This document shows positions 31,265 through 39,513 of a stretch of DNA of 41,332 nt, piece by piece (within the stretch, counting starts at the first letter, position 1; every line of letters begins with the position of its first letter). A model generated the notes under the pieces. The model ran no database searches. It saw only the letters and a list, made by a program, of their open reading frames with translations, and was not told where the DNA came from. The translations under genes were made by a program, and so were the position numbers. This stretch comes from a virus, in the IMG/VR virus record IMGVR_UViG_3300005293_000042, positions 1-41,332 of that record, one strand, 5' to 3'.

Positions 31265-31570
31265 TCAGAAATAGAGATTGAAGACGTCGTGGTTGAGCCC
31301 CTCGACGGCGTAAAATCGGCTATAAACGCACAACGGAAGGGCAGCGACCTTGTTAGGGATCGCACTCTCCGGATCACGATCGATGACCGTCACCTGGTAT
31401 CGCTGAGTAAAGCGATATGGATTGTTACTGGCGAATTTGCTATCGGCAGTGTCTCGCTTGTAGACAATGCACGGGTACTTCATTAGCACACTCGGCGGAG
31501 GCTGGAAATATACGTTGGTGCTCCCCAGCAGATCCACCAAAAGTGCTTGGAGTTCAAGCCGTGGGGCCAT
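31265..31570 (-). CDS. Tail terminator-like protein (101 aa)
   Basis: The ATG at 31570 lies inside the end of the head-closure gene. The 101 residues (MAPRLELQALLVDLLGSTNV, then YFQPPPSVLMKYPCIVYKR and RYQVTVIDRDPESAIPNKV) follow the pattern of small tail-completion proteins that cap the tube. It comes just before the major tube gene, the usual place. Confidence is moderate for the exact role. Confidence 0.7.
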   Translation of the reverse strand: MAPRLELQALLVDLLGSTNVYFQPPPSVLMKYPCIVYKRDTADSKFASNNPYRFTQRYQVTVIDRDPESAIPNKVAALPLCVYSRFYAVEGLNHDVFNLYF

Positions 31571-31877
31571 TGTAGGGTCCTCCCAGCCTAAGAAGCAGAC
31601 GGGGGTGCTGCACTTCGACCTCTGAAACGGTCCACAGCACCCCCATCCACCTCAAATAACGAATGGCAAAGAAGTGTTCGTTGGCATACGCATCAGCAAC
31701 AATACTGATAGAATTGCTAACGGCCAGATTCGGGAGAAGGTTCTCGCCCTCCTTTAGTTGGCGCGTGTTACGAATGACATCCCCGAAATATACCTTCTCG
31801 AGGATGACGTCTTCGAAAACGCCAGGGGCTTTCTCCGTAGGCCAGCCGAAACCAACTTCACCGGCGAACTTTGCCAT
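31554..31877 (-). CDS. Head closure protein (107 aa)
   Basis: The ATG at 31877 follows the capsid stop. FAGEVGFGWPTEKAPGVFED, DVIRNTRQLKEG, ANEHFFAIRYLRWMG and RLLLRLGGPYNGP are hallmarks of phage head-closure (stopper) proteins of this length. It overlaps the tail terminator start by 17 bases. Within the gene a perfect 10-bp inverted repeat (31601-31610 with 31635-31644) is present but is probably coding chance. Confidence 0.75.
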   Translation of the reverse strand: MAKFAGEVGFGWPTEKAPGVFEDVILEKVYFGDVIRNTRQLKEGENLLPNLAVSNSISIVADAYANEHFFAIRYLRWMGVLWTVSEVEVQHPRLLLRLGGPYNGPTA

Positions 31878-31888
31878 GGCTAGTTAGC

Positions 31889-33829
31889 TCACGCGGAGGG
31901 GCGCGTGAACTCCCAGTCCGCGTCGGTGTTGCTCGGGAAGTAGTAACCCGTGGCCGGAACAGCCTCGACCTCGAGCGTGGCGCCAGCCGCAAGAGCGGTC
32001 TGCGGGCCAGCCGTCAGGGTGGTGCCCGTGTCAGCGTTCTTGTAGACGACGCCAGCCTTGGTCGGGATCGTCACCACGCCAGTGGCCGGAACGAAGGTCG
32101 GAACCGTCGGGTCAACCTGCGTACCAGTACCACGCTGGAAGACCAGCGCCGACTTGAACTTCGTGAGCGAGCCCGAGATCCGGGTCTCGTACAGGTACTT
32201 GTACTGGTTGTAGTCGATGTCGAAGTCGTCGAAGAACGTCGTCTCGCCGCCCTTGTCTGCACCGATGGTGTAGTCGGACATGTTCACGAGGATGGCGAGC
32301 AGCTCGCCACCGTTGACGCTCTCGTCGTTCATAACGTCGACCGTGACGATGTTCGACACACGAAGCTCGGACGCCAGCTCAGAGACACCGCTGTAGAGAC
32401 GGCGACCCATCTTGTCCTTGAGGAGGAGCAGGTCGGTCAGGAGGTCCTCGGTGCAGTACATGGTCGGGTTGCCCGAGCCACGGTACGTCGGACGCGCCCG
32501 GAGAATGGCCTCGATGAGGGCATCGCCGGAGACGTTCGCGGGGATCTCGACGTGGTGCGCGTAGAAGTCGTCGTCGTGCGCGATAGAGCGGATGCCGGCA
32601 CCGTCGGACAGGGCCGCAGGGTCGCGGATCTTGTCCTCGTCGTCGACCTCACGACCGTCACTGATGAGGATCGCGCGGGCGATCTCCTCCTCGAGCATGA
32701 GACGCATCTCCGCCTTGAGCCAGGCGACGACGTCCAGGTCCGTGATGTCGATGATGTCGTCACGGTCCAGCTTCTGCTTCTTGTAGACAGTGGTCGGCGT
32801 GGTGACTCGCTTGGAGAGCCCGAAGAACTCCTCCTTCTTCAGGTTACCCTTGATGTAACCCTTGGCGCGAGCCTCCTCGTGCGTGATGTCCGCCGAGAGG
32901 GACTTGATCCGCGAGAACGGCGACTTGCGGGCACCGGAAATAACTCCGTTGACCCACTCCTGCCGGCGCGAGATGAGCTCGGGGGTGTTCTGGATCGCCT
33001 TGGCGTCCGGGAACAGAAGCTCGATGTCGGTGATGCCGTACTCGCCGGCGTGCGCGATGAAGGACTCCTTGAAGGAGCCCATCTTCTGTGCGTCCTCGAC
33101 GATGGTCTTGAGCTGGTCGTGGGTCAGCTTCGGCCGCGCCTGCGTGGTCACGGCCTGGCTCTCGAACACGTTGTGCGTGATGGGCATGGCGGAGTCGCCT
33201 TCCTGGTGAGTAAGGTTGTTGTCGTCGGTGTCGCTGTGCTGAGCCGAAGCGCCCTCGAGCGCCTCGCCAATCATGTAGTGCACGACAGTCTTCTGCTTGT
33301 CGCTGAGAGTGTCGTACACATCCTTCAGGGTCTCGCCGCTCTCGGCCTCCGAAGAGTCCTCCGAGTCAGCGTGCTCGAGGCTGATTCCAGTAGTGATGAT
33401 GACCTCATCCTCCAGCTCGATCTGGTCGCCGTCCGAGTGCCGAATGGTGACGTTCTCGATCTTTGCGCCGGGGTTGGCGCCGGACAGAACCAGGCTGACC
33501 TCACGGATGGCGCCGTGGAAGACCTGCTTGGCGCGCTCGACCAGCTGGTTGGCCCAGATGGACAGCGAGTCGACGTCCCCGTGCTCGACAAGAGCCTGCG
33601 CGTTCTTGCCCTGCGGGGTGTCGTTGAAGAATCCATGAGCGTAGACGCCGTCGGCGCGGTGCTCAAGGATGGCGTAACCGAGAACGTTCTCGGGGTTCTG
33701 GTGGCCGTGCTGCCAGACCAGAGGAACACGGATCTTGTCCTGGTGCGCGAAGGCTTCGGGCATGATGGTGCGGCCGTCGGTGCACTTGAGACCTGCCTTA
33801 GTGGCCCAGCCACTAAAATTGGGTTCCAT
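31889..33829 (-). CDS. Fusion of head-maturation protease and HK97-type major capsid protein (646 aa)
   Basis: The ATG at 33829 has AAGGGAGA upstream. Residues about 1-130 are an S78-like protease: VPLVWQHGHQNP (His 41/43) and DVDSLSIWANQ (Ser 88 or 90). An acidic linker (about 145-214) precedes a capsid part with FESQAVTTQARPKLTHDQLK, a long central region and ISGSLTKFKSALVF near the end. The last ~70 residues (VVTIPTKAGVVYK, GYYFPSNTDADWEF) repeat the domain at the end of the major tail protein. An internal ATG at 33187 has AGGAAGG before it and could start a separate 432-residue capsid protein. Confidence 0.85.
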   Translation of the reverse strand: MEPNFSGWATKAGLKCTDGRTIMPEAFAHQDKIRVPLVWQHGHQNPENVLGYAILEHRADGVYAHGFFNDTPQGKNAQALVEHGDVDSLSIWANQLVERAKQVFHGAIREVSLVLSGANPGAKIENVTIRHSDGDQIELEDEVIITTGISLEHADSEDSSEAESGETLKDVYDTLSDKQKTVVHYMIGEALEGASAQHSDTDDNNLTHQEGDSAMPITHNVFESQAVTTQARPKLTHDQLKTIVEDAQKMGSFKESFIAHAGEYGITDIELLFPDAKAIQNTPELISRRQEWVNGVISGARKSPFSRIKSLSADITHEEARAKGYIKGNLKKEEFFGLSKRVTTPTTVYKKQKLDRDDIIDITDLDVVAWLKAEMRLMLEEEIARAILISDGREVDDEDKIRDPAALSDGAGIRSIAHDDDFYAHHVEIPANVSGDALIEAILRARPTYRGSGNPTMYCTEDLLTDLLLLKDKMGRRLYSGVSELASELRVSNIVTVDVMNDESVNGGELLAILVNMSDYTIGADKGGETTFFDDFDIDYNQYKYLYETRISGSLTKFKSALVFQRGTGTQVDPTVPTFVPATGVVTIPTKAGVVYKNADTGTTLTAGPQTALAAGATLEVEAVPATGYYFPSNTDADWEFTRPSA

Positions 33830-33855
33830 TTTGACTGTCTCCCTTCAATTGTGTG

Positions 33856-34455
33856 TCAACGGCTTTCATTGCCGTCTGCGGAGTTGGGCGAAACGTTGAA
33901 GCGAGGCTTAGACGAAGCGTGCTTAGCAAGCGCTGCCTTCAGAGCTTCACGAGCTTTCTCGATCTTCTCTGTAACCTCTTCGATCTGCTTCTGAAGCTGC
34001 TCGACTTCTTCCGAGGGCTTCTGGTTCTTCTCTCGGTACTCCTTAGCTCGCTCAGCATCCTTCTTCTTGTCAGCCGAGGACTTCTTCTCGGGCTCCTTGG
34101 AGTCGTCTTTCTTCTTTGTCTCCTTGGGGTCTACCCCAGAACGAACCTTCGCTGCCGCGACAAGGATAGCGAGCTCGGACTTGAGTCGATCGAGCCGACC
34201 CTTTAGTTGTGCGACTCGAGCTTCCATGGTTTGGGAAGCAGGTTTCTTCGGCGCGGCCTTAAGGACCGCTGTACGATTCACCCTAGAGGGCGACGAGGCC
34301 GTTGTTGCACGACCTTTGGGGTCTACGCTGCCGCCGGCTCGCCCCTTCAGCTTTCGCGTCCTAAGGTAATACTCTCTTCGGGCTTGAGCGTCGTAGCCAG
34401 CATGGGAAAGCGGAGTGTCTGCGTGCATTGCCAGAAACTCATCCACGTTTGACAT
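33856..34455 (-). CDS. Scaffold-like coiled-coil protein (199 aa)
   Basis: The ATG at 34455 overlaps the portal stop (TAATG) and has GGAGGAG before it. The N-terminus has REYYLRTRKLKGRAGG (about 27-42), a motif I associate with phage head-maturation proteins. The middle is Lys/Glu rich and the end (PSEEVEQLQKQIEEVTEKIE, KAREALKAALAKH) is a long coiled coil. This composition and the place between portal and capsid fit a scaffolding protein. The protease is encoded in the next gene and would digest it. Confidence 0.65.
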   Translation of the reverse strand: MSNVDEFLAMHADTPLSHAGYDAQARREYYLRTRKLKGRAGGSVDPKGRATTASSPSRVNRTAVLKAAPKKPASQTMEARVAQLKGRLDRLKSELAILVAAAKVRSGVDPKETKKKDDSKEPEKKSSADKKKDAERAKEYREKNQKPSEEVEQLQKQIEEVTEKIEKAREALKAALAKHASSKPRFNVSPNSADGNESR

Positions 34456-35753
34456 TACTCCTCCACTCCAAGAGTCTGGAAGACGTCGTCGAGCATCTTA
34501 TCGACCTCGTCGAGCGCCGCAGTTGCATCGTCTGAGCCAGGCTCAGCCTCAACAGCCGCTTCTGGAGCTGGCATGTTCGCGTTTCGAAGCTCATCCGCCT
34601 TAGGATCAGTCGAAGGCTTCATCTTAACGATGGAGCGAACCTCGTTAGCTGTCAGAATCTCGTTACGGGTGAACTTGTCTGCAATATCGGCAAGTTCGCT
34701 GACCGGAACAAGCTTGAAGGGGTCCGAGTAGTATTCGACGGACTGCTTTTGGGTGCGAGCAGTCTTAGTCAGGAAGGTGCGCTTCATAGCGTCCACGATC
34801 GAGTCCGAAATCGGCTCGAGCGTCCTGGAACGGTAGTTGAGCATCGCTGCTTCGTCTGCCGATCCTTCCATAACCGCCTTGTTGATGCCGAGCTCAGAAT
34901 ATAGCTGGGTCTTGAGCTCGACGATCTCCGCCATAAGCTGGTTCTCAGCAGGACGATTGAGCTGTGTGATCTTCTCGGTACCATCTGTATAGGCAATACC
35001 GTACTGGCTGCCCTTCAGCTGGAACTCTAGATCAGACCTACGCTGCTCGGCCTGCTGTCGTCTAGCCTCTGACTTAACCACATACGGCAGCTGAATAATG
35101 AGGTCGAGCTTGCCGGAACTAGTCCGCTCGTCCAGTGTATCCAGCATGTTAAGCTTACGAATAAGCCTCTGAAGGGTCGAGTTCGGCTCGTTCATGACGT
35201 AATACAACGGATTATCCGCCAACGCCACGTTACGCTTAGAAAGCGTGACTTCCTGCCGTTCTCCACGATCCTCGTTGTAAAGATTCACCGTCAGGTGCCT
35301 AGGGCGGAACTGAGTGACCGTTCCAACCCTCAGAGTACGAATATCGTAGTCCCCAGACAGCTCCGGGTTTCCGACGGTCGTTACTGGGACGATTGCTGCG
35401 GCACCGTCGTTAAGCATAGTGATGACGGCGTCTCGAAGAAGCGACTTGGCCGACTGATCGATATTGGCTTCGATCTTGAGACACTCATTCAGCCCGCTGT
35501 CGATCTCCTCGATGTAGTTTCCGTTGTCGTCGACGCGAACGTGACGAAAATCGGCTTGTGCTACGTCAATCGCAATGCGAGTGTAGATCGAGGCGATGAT
35601 CGTTCGCTCATTCGAGATGAAGAGGCGGGTTCGATCCGGTCGGGAGGCCCCGTAACTGGCCGGGCCAAGAAACGGCGTCTGTCCAGTAAATCGATCCTCT
35701 TCGTTTCGAAATACGTTCCAGGCCTGCTTCAAGCGTTCCCGTACGCTAACCAT
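34455..35753 (-). CDS. Portal protein (432 aa)
   Basis: The ATG at 35753 follows GAGGTGAGTT. The protein has SNERTIIASIYTRIAIDVAQ, SLLRDAVITMLNDGAAAIVP, VELKTQLYSELGINKAVMEG and SADEAAMLNYRSRTLEPISD, then FTRNEILTANEVRSIV, the typical run of HK97-like portals. An acidic tail follows. It forms the ring through which DNA enters and leaves the head. The GNAT gene ends three bases upstream. Confidence 0.85.
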   Translation of the reverse strand: MVSVRERLKQAWNVFRNEEDRFTGQTPFLGPASYGASRPDRTRLFISNERTIIASIYTRIAIDVAQADFRHVRVDDNGNYIEEIDSGLNECLKIEANIDQSAKSLLRDAVITMLNDGAAAIVPVTTVGNPELSGDYDIRTLRVGTVTQFRPRHLTVNLYNEDRGERQEVTLSKRNVALADNPLYYVMNEPNSTLQRLIRKLNMLDTLDERTSSGKLDLIIQLPYVVKSEARRQQAEQRRSDLEFQLKGSQYGIAYTDGTEKITQLNRPAENQLMAEIVELKTQLYSELGINKAVMEGSADEAAMLNYRSRTLEPISDSIVDAMKRTFLTKTARTQKQSVEYYSDPFKLVPVSELADIADKFTRNEILTANEVRSIVKMKPSTDPKADELRNANMPAPEAAVEAEPGSDDATAALDEVDKMLDDVFQTLGVEE

Positions 35754-35756
35754 AAC

Positions 35757-36302
35757 TCACCTCCCGTCCTTAGTTAGTTCGTAAACCCAGTCTTCTAGGT
35801 TTCCGTAACCTGGGGCAAACCCGAGGTCCTTGTCCTTTTTGAAGCCGATCTTTGAGTAAATATGCTTGGCTGGAGCCGCGTTAGAAGGAACCTGAAGTCG
35901 GACCTCGGTTATGTCAGTCTTCTTCTTAGAGGCCTCGATCAGTCCTCGAATGGCGGTCTCGCTATAGGCCTTACCTTGATGACTTGGAGCGATCTCTAAC
36001 CACTCGCCACGAACAGCATGCGGTCCGTCGTGCCACACTTGGAACGCGCCGACTTGTTCGCCTGCCGTGTTATGGATTCGCATCTCATAGGCGTAACCCT
36101 CAGGTTTGCGGCCCACTAACCTACCCGCAGCTATCGCAAGAGGTCCTGGGTCAGCTCTGTGAATTGTTAGGACGTCCCCATTTGGAGCTACAACGCGCGT
36201 CTTAGAACCCACCGGAGCTGCGTTAGCCACGCTTTCTCGGTACTCGGCTTTTCGAACGCCCCACTTCATGCCCTTGACACCAAAGTGTTCGAGCTCCGTC
36301 AT
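35757..36302 (-). CDS. GNAT acetyltransferase with N-terminal HxGVKGMKWGVRK tag
   Basis: The ATG at 36302 follows GAGGAGGTACTC and overlaps the previous stop (ATGA). Residues 6-18 (HFGVKGMKWGVRK) are the tag shared by four proteins here. WLEIAPSHQGKAYSETAIRG (acetyl-CoA-binding motif A) and NAAPAKHIYSKIGFKKDK (motif B) give a GNAT fold in the C-terminal half. It should acetylate a small molecule or protein. The substrate is unknown. Its place next to the portal and the tag suggest it may be packed into the head, which is inference. Confidence 0.75.
   Translation of the reverse strand: MTELEHFGVKGMKWGVRKAEYRESVANAAPVGSKTRVVAPNGDVLTIHRADPGPLAIAAGRLVGRKPEGYAYEMRIHNTAGEQVGAFQVWHDGPHAVRGEWLEIAPSHQGKAYSETAIRGLIEASKKKTDITEVRLQVPSNAAPAKHIYSKIGFKKDKDLGFAPGYGNLEDWVYELTKDGR
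36249..36287 (-). repeat. Tag repeat copy 4 (HFGVKGMKWGVRK)
   Basis: A 39-base coding repeat, nearly identical at DNA level to the copy at 37272-37310, encodes the tag of the GNAT protein. Confidence 0.85.
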
Positions 36303-36928
36303 GAGTACCTCCTCTCTAGCGAGGATTGATAGAATTCATCGTATTGTTCCTTGACCAGCGGCCAAATAACCTTCCGAATGTCGTCAAGATTCTTGACGCT
36401 GTCCGACATGCTCTTCGGAACGATGACCTCGTGCGAGATAGGCCGGCTAGAATGGTCAGTTCTTCCTTCAGGATCTACAAAGCGTGCTGCAACTTTACCA
36501 TCGCCGAAACGCTCGAAGAGTTCCTTAGACTGAATATCACTTGAGAGTGGAGAACGCTCGTACTCCGGAAGCGCGTCCGGAAGTCCGCCCTTTTCCAAGA
36601 ATCGAACCCCAAGATTCTTCCCACGAGAGGCATGCACCACTGCAGTTGGCTCTTGGAGGGCGATCTTCTCGGCCACCTTCTTTCCTGCGGAAACCTTGGG
36701 GGAATCATAGGTTAGCGGGCCTTCTTGCTGCATCTTGTACGCAACAAATGCAGCACCAGCTGCAGCAGTAATCGCAGCCGTCCCGATCAGAACCTTCTTG
36801 GCGTTCTCCTTGCGCTTGGTAATCTGTTCGGGCGTGCGAGGCGTCTTTGACGAGCCCTCGGGACCGTCCTTTCGAACACCCCATCGCATACCCTTAACAC
36901 CGAAGTGAATAAGATCCGACTCGTCCAT
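36299..36928 (-). CDS. Tagged membrane-associated protein of unknown function (209 aa)
   Basis: The ATG at 36928 has AGGAGGTGAAAC upstream. MDESDLIHFGVKGMRWGVRK is the tag region (8-20). After a polar linker, KVLIGTAAITAAAGAAFVAY (about 45-64) is a transmembrane segment. The rest is a soluble domain with PTAVVHASRGKNLGVRFLEK and SHEVIVPKSMSDSVKNLDDI. The soluble part does not match any family I know. It lies between another tagged gene and the tagged GNAT gene, in the cargo-like cluster near the portal. Confidence 0.7.
   Translation of the reverse strand: MDESDLIHFGVKGMRWGVRKDGPEGSSKTPRTPEQITKRKENAKKVLIGTAAITAAAGAAFVAYKMQQEGPLTYDSPKVSAGKKVAEKIALQEPTAVVHASRGKNLGVRFLEKGGLPDALPEYERSPLSSDIQSKELFERFGDGKVAARFVDPEGRTDHSSRPISHEVIVPKSMSDSVKNLDDIRKVIWPLVKEQYDEFYQSSLERRYS
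36869..36907 (-). repeat. Tag repeat copy 3 (HFGVKGMRWGVRK)
   Basis: A 39-base repeat encoding the tag; it carries Arg for Lys at position 9 of the tag and is the most diverged of the four at DNA level. Confidence 0.8.
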
Positions 36929-36944
36929 GTTTCACCTCCTGTCG

Positions 36945-37346
36945 TTACCCCTGAGCGGAGGCGTAGAGAAGCCCGACGGCAGCAGCACCAAGAGCGGCCC
37001 AAGAAACTCCGCCGACCCACTTCTCACCGGTGGTGTACTGCTTAGAGAGCTTGAAGTCTTCGCCCTCGTAGAACTCCTTCTCCAGCTTGCGCATGCTCTT
37101 CTCGGCCGCGTCCTGCCCCTTGGCAGTGCGAGCCACCATGAACTCCGCTGTGGCGTTCTGGTATGCGTACTTGCGGGCGCCCTGACGTACACGGGCGTTG
37201 AGGATGGCGTCCGTTCGTTCCTTACCCTTGAGTTTGGCCGGGCCACCACTTCCGCCACCGGAATCGTCCGGCTTACGAACGCCCCACTTCATGCCCTTGA
37301 CACCGAAGTGCGCAAGAGCCTCTTCGCTTGTAATATCGGTTGTCAT
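36945..37346 (-). CDS. Tagged small protein with C-terminal hydrophobic segment (133 aa)
   Basis: The ATG at 37346 follows AAGGAGG and overlaps the TerL stop (ATGA). The tag is at 13-25 (HFGVKGMKWGVRK), followed by a Gly/Ser/Pro linker. The body is basic and helical (RTDAILNARVRQGARKYAY, KSMRKLEKEFYEG), and the end (VSWAALGAAAVGLLYASA) could be a membrane segment. No family is recognised. It is translated together with TerL, so it is made during head assembly. Confidence 0.7.
   Translation of the reverse strand: MTTDITSEEALAHFGVKGMKWGVRKPDDSGGGSGGPAKLKGKERTDAILNARVRQGARKYAYQNATAEFMVARTAKGQDAAEKSMRKLEKEFYEGEDFKLSKQYTTGEKWVGGVSWAALGAAAVGLLYASAQG
37272..37310 (-). repeat. Tag repeat copy 2 (HFGVKGMKWGVRK)
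   Basis: A 39-base repeat with almost the same bases as the copy at 36249-36287, encoding the tag of the protein that follows TerL. Confidence 0.85.
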
Positions 37347-39088
37347 TCGAAAGCCTCCTTGTTGGCTTTGAAGGCTACGTATGCGTCCATAAGAGCGGAG
37401 ACGTTGTCAATCTTCTCGTCCATCCGCTTCTTCAGAAGCTTTCGGTTGCCATTGGTGTCCTCTTGCGTGATTGCGTTGCCCATGGTGAAAGACATGAGCT
37501 TCTCATCAAATATGAGCGCCCTCTGCTCAGCCAGCTTCTTAAGCTCACCAAGCGGGACGGACTCAGTCTTCGCACCCTGGATCACCTTGTCGACCCCGAA
37601 GGGTCCGTTCTCGGCGATGTAACGCTCGACGAATTCCTTAGCGTTGTAAGGGTCGTAACCGAGAGCTCGGATGTCATAACCCTTTTCATTAATATGCGCT
37701 TCGAGGTCGTCATAGACTTGCATCATGTCTAGGACGGTGCCGGGGAACACATGAAGTGTGCCCTCGGACAGGAACTCGTCATACTTCGCGCGCAAGGCGC
37801 CCGGGAGCTTCATAAGCGTGTACTCGGTGATGTAGCTTCGAGTCTTTACGCCGAACTGTTCCCTTGGAAGAGGGAACAGGAACGTGAACGCACAGAAGTC
37901 ATCACCCTGCGACAGGTCCGCGCCAATCGCGCAAGGGAGCTGCCAGAAGAGACGATGACGGTGGGGTTTGGTCTCCTCGTACGTGAAGAAGTACGTAAAG
38001 CCTTCCATTGGGATGCCGAACCTCTTTGCGAGGATGTCGTTGCGTGTTGCTGGAGCAGCTTCCGCACGCTCGACGTCCTGTTGGTACACCTCGTACGAAA
38101 CCGTGATGCCAATGTTCGGGTTAGCCTTGATCCACATCTCTGGTTGGTTGACTTCCTCTACCTTGTCGAGACGGTAGTAAAAGATCGAGATGTGTGGCGC
38201 AACGAAGTCGCCCTTAAGGATGGAAAGTAGTTCCATTTTGATAGTGTCACCAGCACCGTTTCGAACGGTGCCTTCAGAGCTGATGGCAACGATGAGATAC
38301 TCTTCGTGCTTCGAAGCGCCCTGCTCAATTGCTCCGATGACGTCCTCTCTGATGTCGCCAGACAGCCACTCATCAACCGTGCTGTACTTGGGTCGGAGAC
38401 CCTGAAGCTTGTTGATGGTCATTGGACGAATCTCGAGCAGCGATCCGGTCAGGAAGTTCTCTACGCCACGCTTGGTGGAGGTGAGCTTAACTCGAGTTGC
38501 CCTAGACCCGGTGGTGTTCTGAAGCGAGCCCTCTGTCAGGAACTTAAACAGAGGGCCCTTGGCCCTAGTGATGGACGTCCTAATGGGCGACATCACTTCT
38601 TCGGCCTGCTTCATAGTAGGTGCCGTTGTGATCTGGTGCGTCGTGGAGGTGTCGACGTTGAGGAAGTAGTTCTGAAGGAAGCTTGCGTACATCGACTTAG
38701 CCGACCCACGCGCGACGATCAGGTACTGCTTCTTAGTCAACCTAAGCTTCACTCGCTTGGTCACGTGGTGACCTGACTTACCATGCTCTCCGGGAACGTA
38801 AACGCTCCGGTCGACGAAGTAGAACCACGAGAGGAGTTGCTCCGCCCATAGCTTGAAGCTTTCGAGCAACCTAAGATCTCCGCCATCTGTTAGTGTTAGC
38901 TCGTTCTCGCAATAGAGAATGAAGCCGTCGATGGCTCGGTCGTCGTAGTAGATGTTTGGGTTTTCGATGAGTGCGTCGATGCGGTTCATCTCCAGTGAGA
39001 TGTTCTCATTGACAGGAATCTCGCCTCTGAGCACAGCATCTCTAAACAGCCCGTAATAAATAGGCGTCGCCGTATTGGACAACCCCAT
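37343..39088 (-). CDS. terL: Terminase large subunit (581 aa)
   Basis: The ATG at 39088 follows AAAGGGGG. The ATPase half has LIVARGSAKSMYASF (Walker A-like, about 123-137) and YSTVDEWLSGD (Walker B, about 235-245), with ISSEGT as the coupling motif. The nuclease half has IGADLSQGDDFCAF (Asp 391) and LGYDPYNAKEFV (Asp 479), the metal-binding acids of the RNase H-like fold. It packs DNA into the head and cuts it. Tagged genes flank it on both sides. Confidence 0.95.
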   Translation of the reverse strand: MGLSNTATPIYYGLFRDAVLRGEIPVNENISLEMNRIDALIENPNIYYDDRAIDGFILYCENELTLTDGGDLRLLESFKLWAEQLLSWFYFVDRSVYVPGEHGKSGHHVTKRVKLRLTKKQYLIVARGSAKSMYASFLQNYFLNVDTSTTHQITTAPTMKQAEEVMSPIRTSITRAKGPLFKFLTEGSLQNTTGSRATRVKLTSTKRGVENFLTGSLLEIRPMTINKLQGLRPKYSTVDEWLSGDIREDVIGAIEQGASKHEEYLIVAISSEGTVRNGAGDTIKMELLSILKGDFVAPHISIFYYRLDKVEEVNQPEMWIKANPNIGITVSYEVYQQDVERAEAAPATRNDILAKRFGIPMEGFTYFFTYEETKPHRHRLFWQLPCAIGADLSQGDDFCAFTFLFPLPREQFGVKTRSYITEYTLMKLPGALRAKYDEFLSEGTLHVFPGTVLDMMQVYDDLEAHINEKGYDIRALGYDPYNAKEFVERYIAENGPFGVDKVIQGAKTESVPLGELKKLAEQRALIFDEKLMSFTMGNAITQEDTNGNRKLLKKRMDEKIDNVSALMDAYVAFKANKEAFE

Positions 39089-39102
39089 CGCTAACCCCCT
39101 TT

Positions 39103-39513
39103 CTACTTCTTCTTCGGGTTCTTAAGACCCTTGCTCTCGAGTAGATCGCCTACTGCCTTGGAGATGACGTCGTTGATGGCCTTCTTGATCTGCGTCCGCA
39201 TGATGTCGCCAGCAAACTTCGCCGCACCATTACCAATCTTTGCGCCCGCAGACGGGCCCTGCAGTCTAGAATACTGCTGCTCGAGGTTGAGGCGAGTAAC
39301 GTACTCCTGAAGTTCCTGATTAGACAGCGCAGCGGTACCCTTGGCCTTGATGACCTTAGCGTGCGCGTCAGCCTTTCGAGCATCAGCAGATGCGCCCTCG
39401 GAGGATCGACTCAGCTTTCCGCCCGAGTCACCGCTCTTCTTGACGCCCCACTTCATACCCTTGACACCGTAGTGAATCAGGGCATCAGAGTCGGCTCCAC
39501 TGGCGGTTGCCAT
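39103..39513 (-). CDS. Tagged small helical protein (136 aa)
   Basis: The ATG at 39513 follows GGGAGGG and gives a tag at 14-26 (HYGVKGMKWGVKK). A linker of Ser, Gly and Ala follows, then an alpha-helical body (ALSNQELQEYVTRLNLEQQY, KIGNGAAKFAGDIMRTQIKK) with a basic end (GLKNPKKK). It overlaps the connector gene by 37 bases. The body has no known domain. Its place directly before TerL and the tag link it to head assembly. Confidence 0.75.
   Translation of the reverse strand: MATASGADSDALIHYGVKGMKWGVKKSGDSGGKLSRSSEGASADARKADAHAKVIKAKGTAALSNQELQEYVTRLNLEQQYSRLQGPSAGAKIGNGAAKFAGDIMRTQIKKAINDVISKAVGDLLESKGLKNPKKK
39436..39474 (-). repeat. Tag repeat copy 1 (HYGVKGMKWGVKK)
   Basis: A 39-base repeat encoding the tag; Tyr replaces Phe and Lys replaces Arg relative to copies 2 and 4. 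Confidence 0.8.

Noticed and set aside
31601-31644. Perfect 10-bp inverted repeat inside the head closure gene
   Set aside because: It is fully coding, no T run follows it in either direction, and it sits inside a gene that must be read through to reach the tail genes.
31871-33994. A long open frame on the plus strand opposite the capsid gene
   Set aside because: It mirrors the GC-rich third codon positions of the real minus-strand gene. It has no ribosome site, no family motifs and would be the only large gene on that strand.
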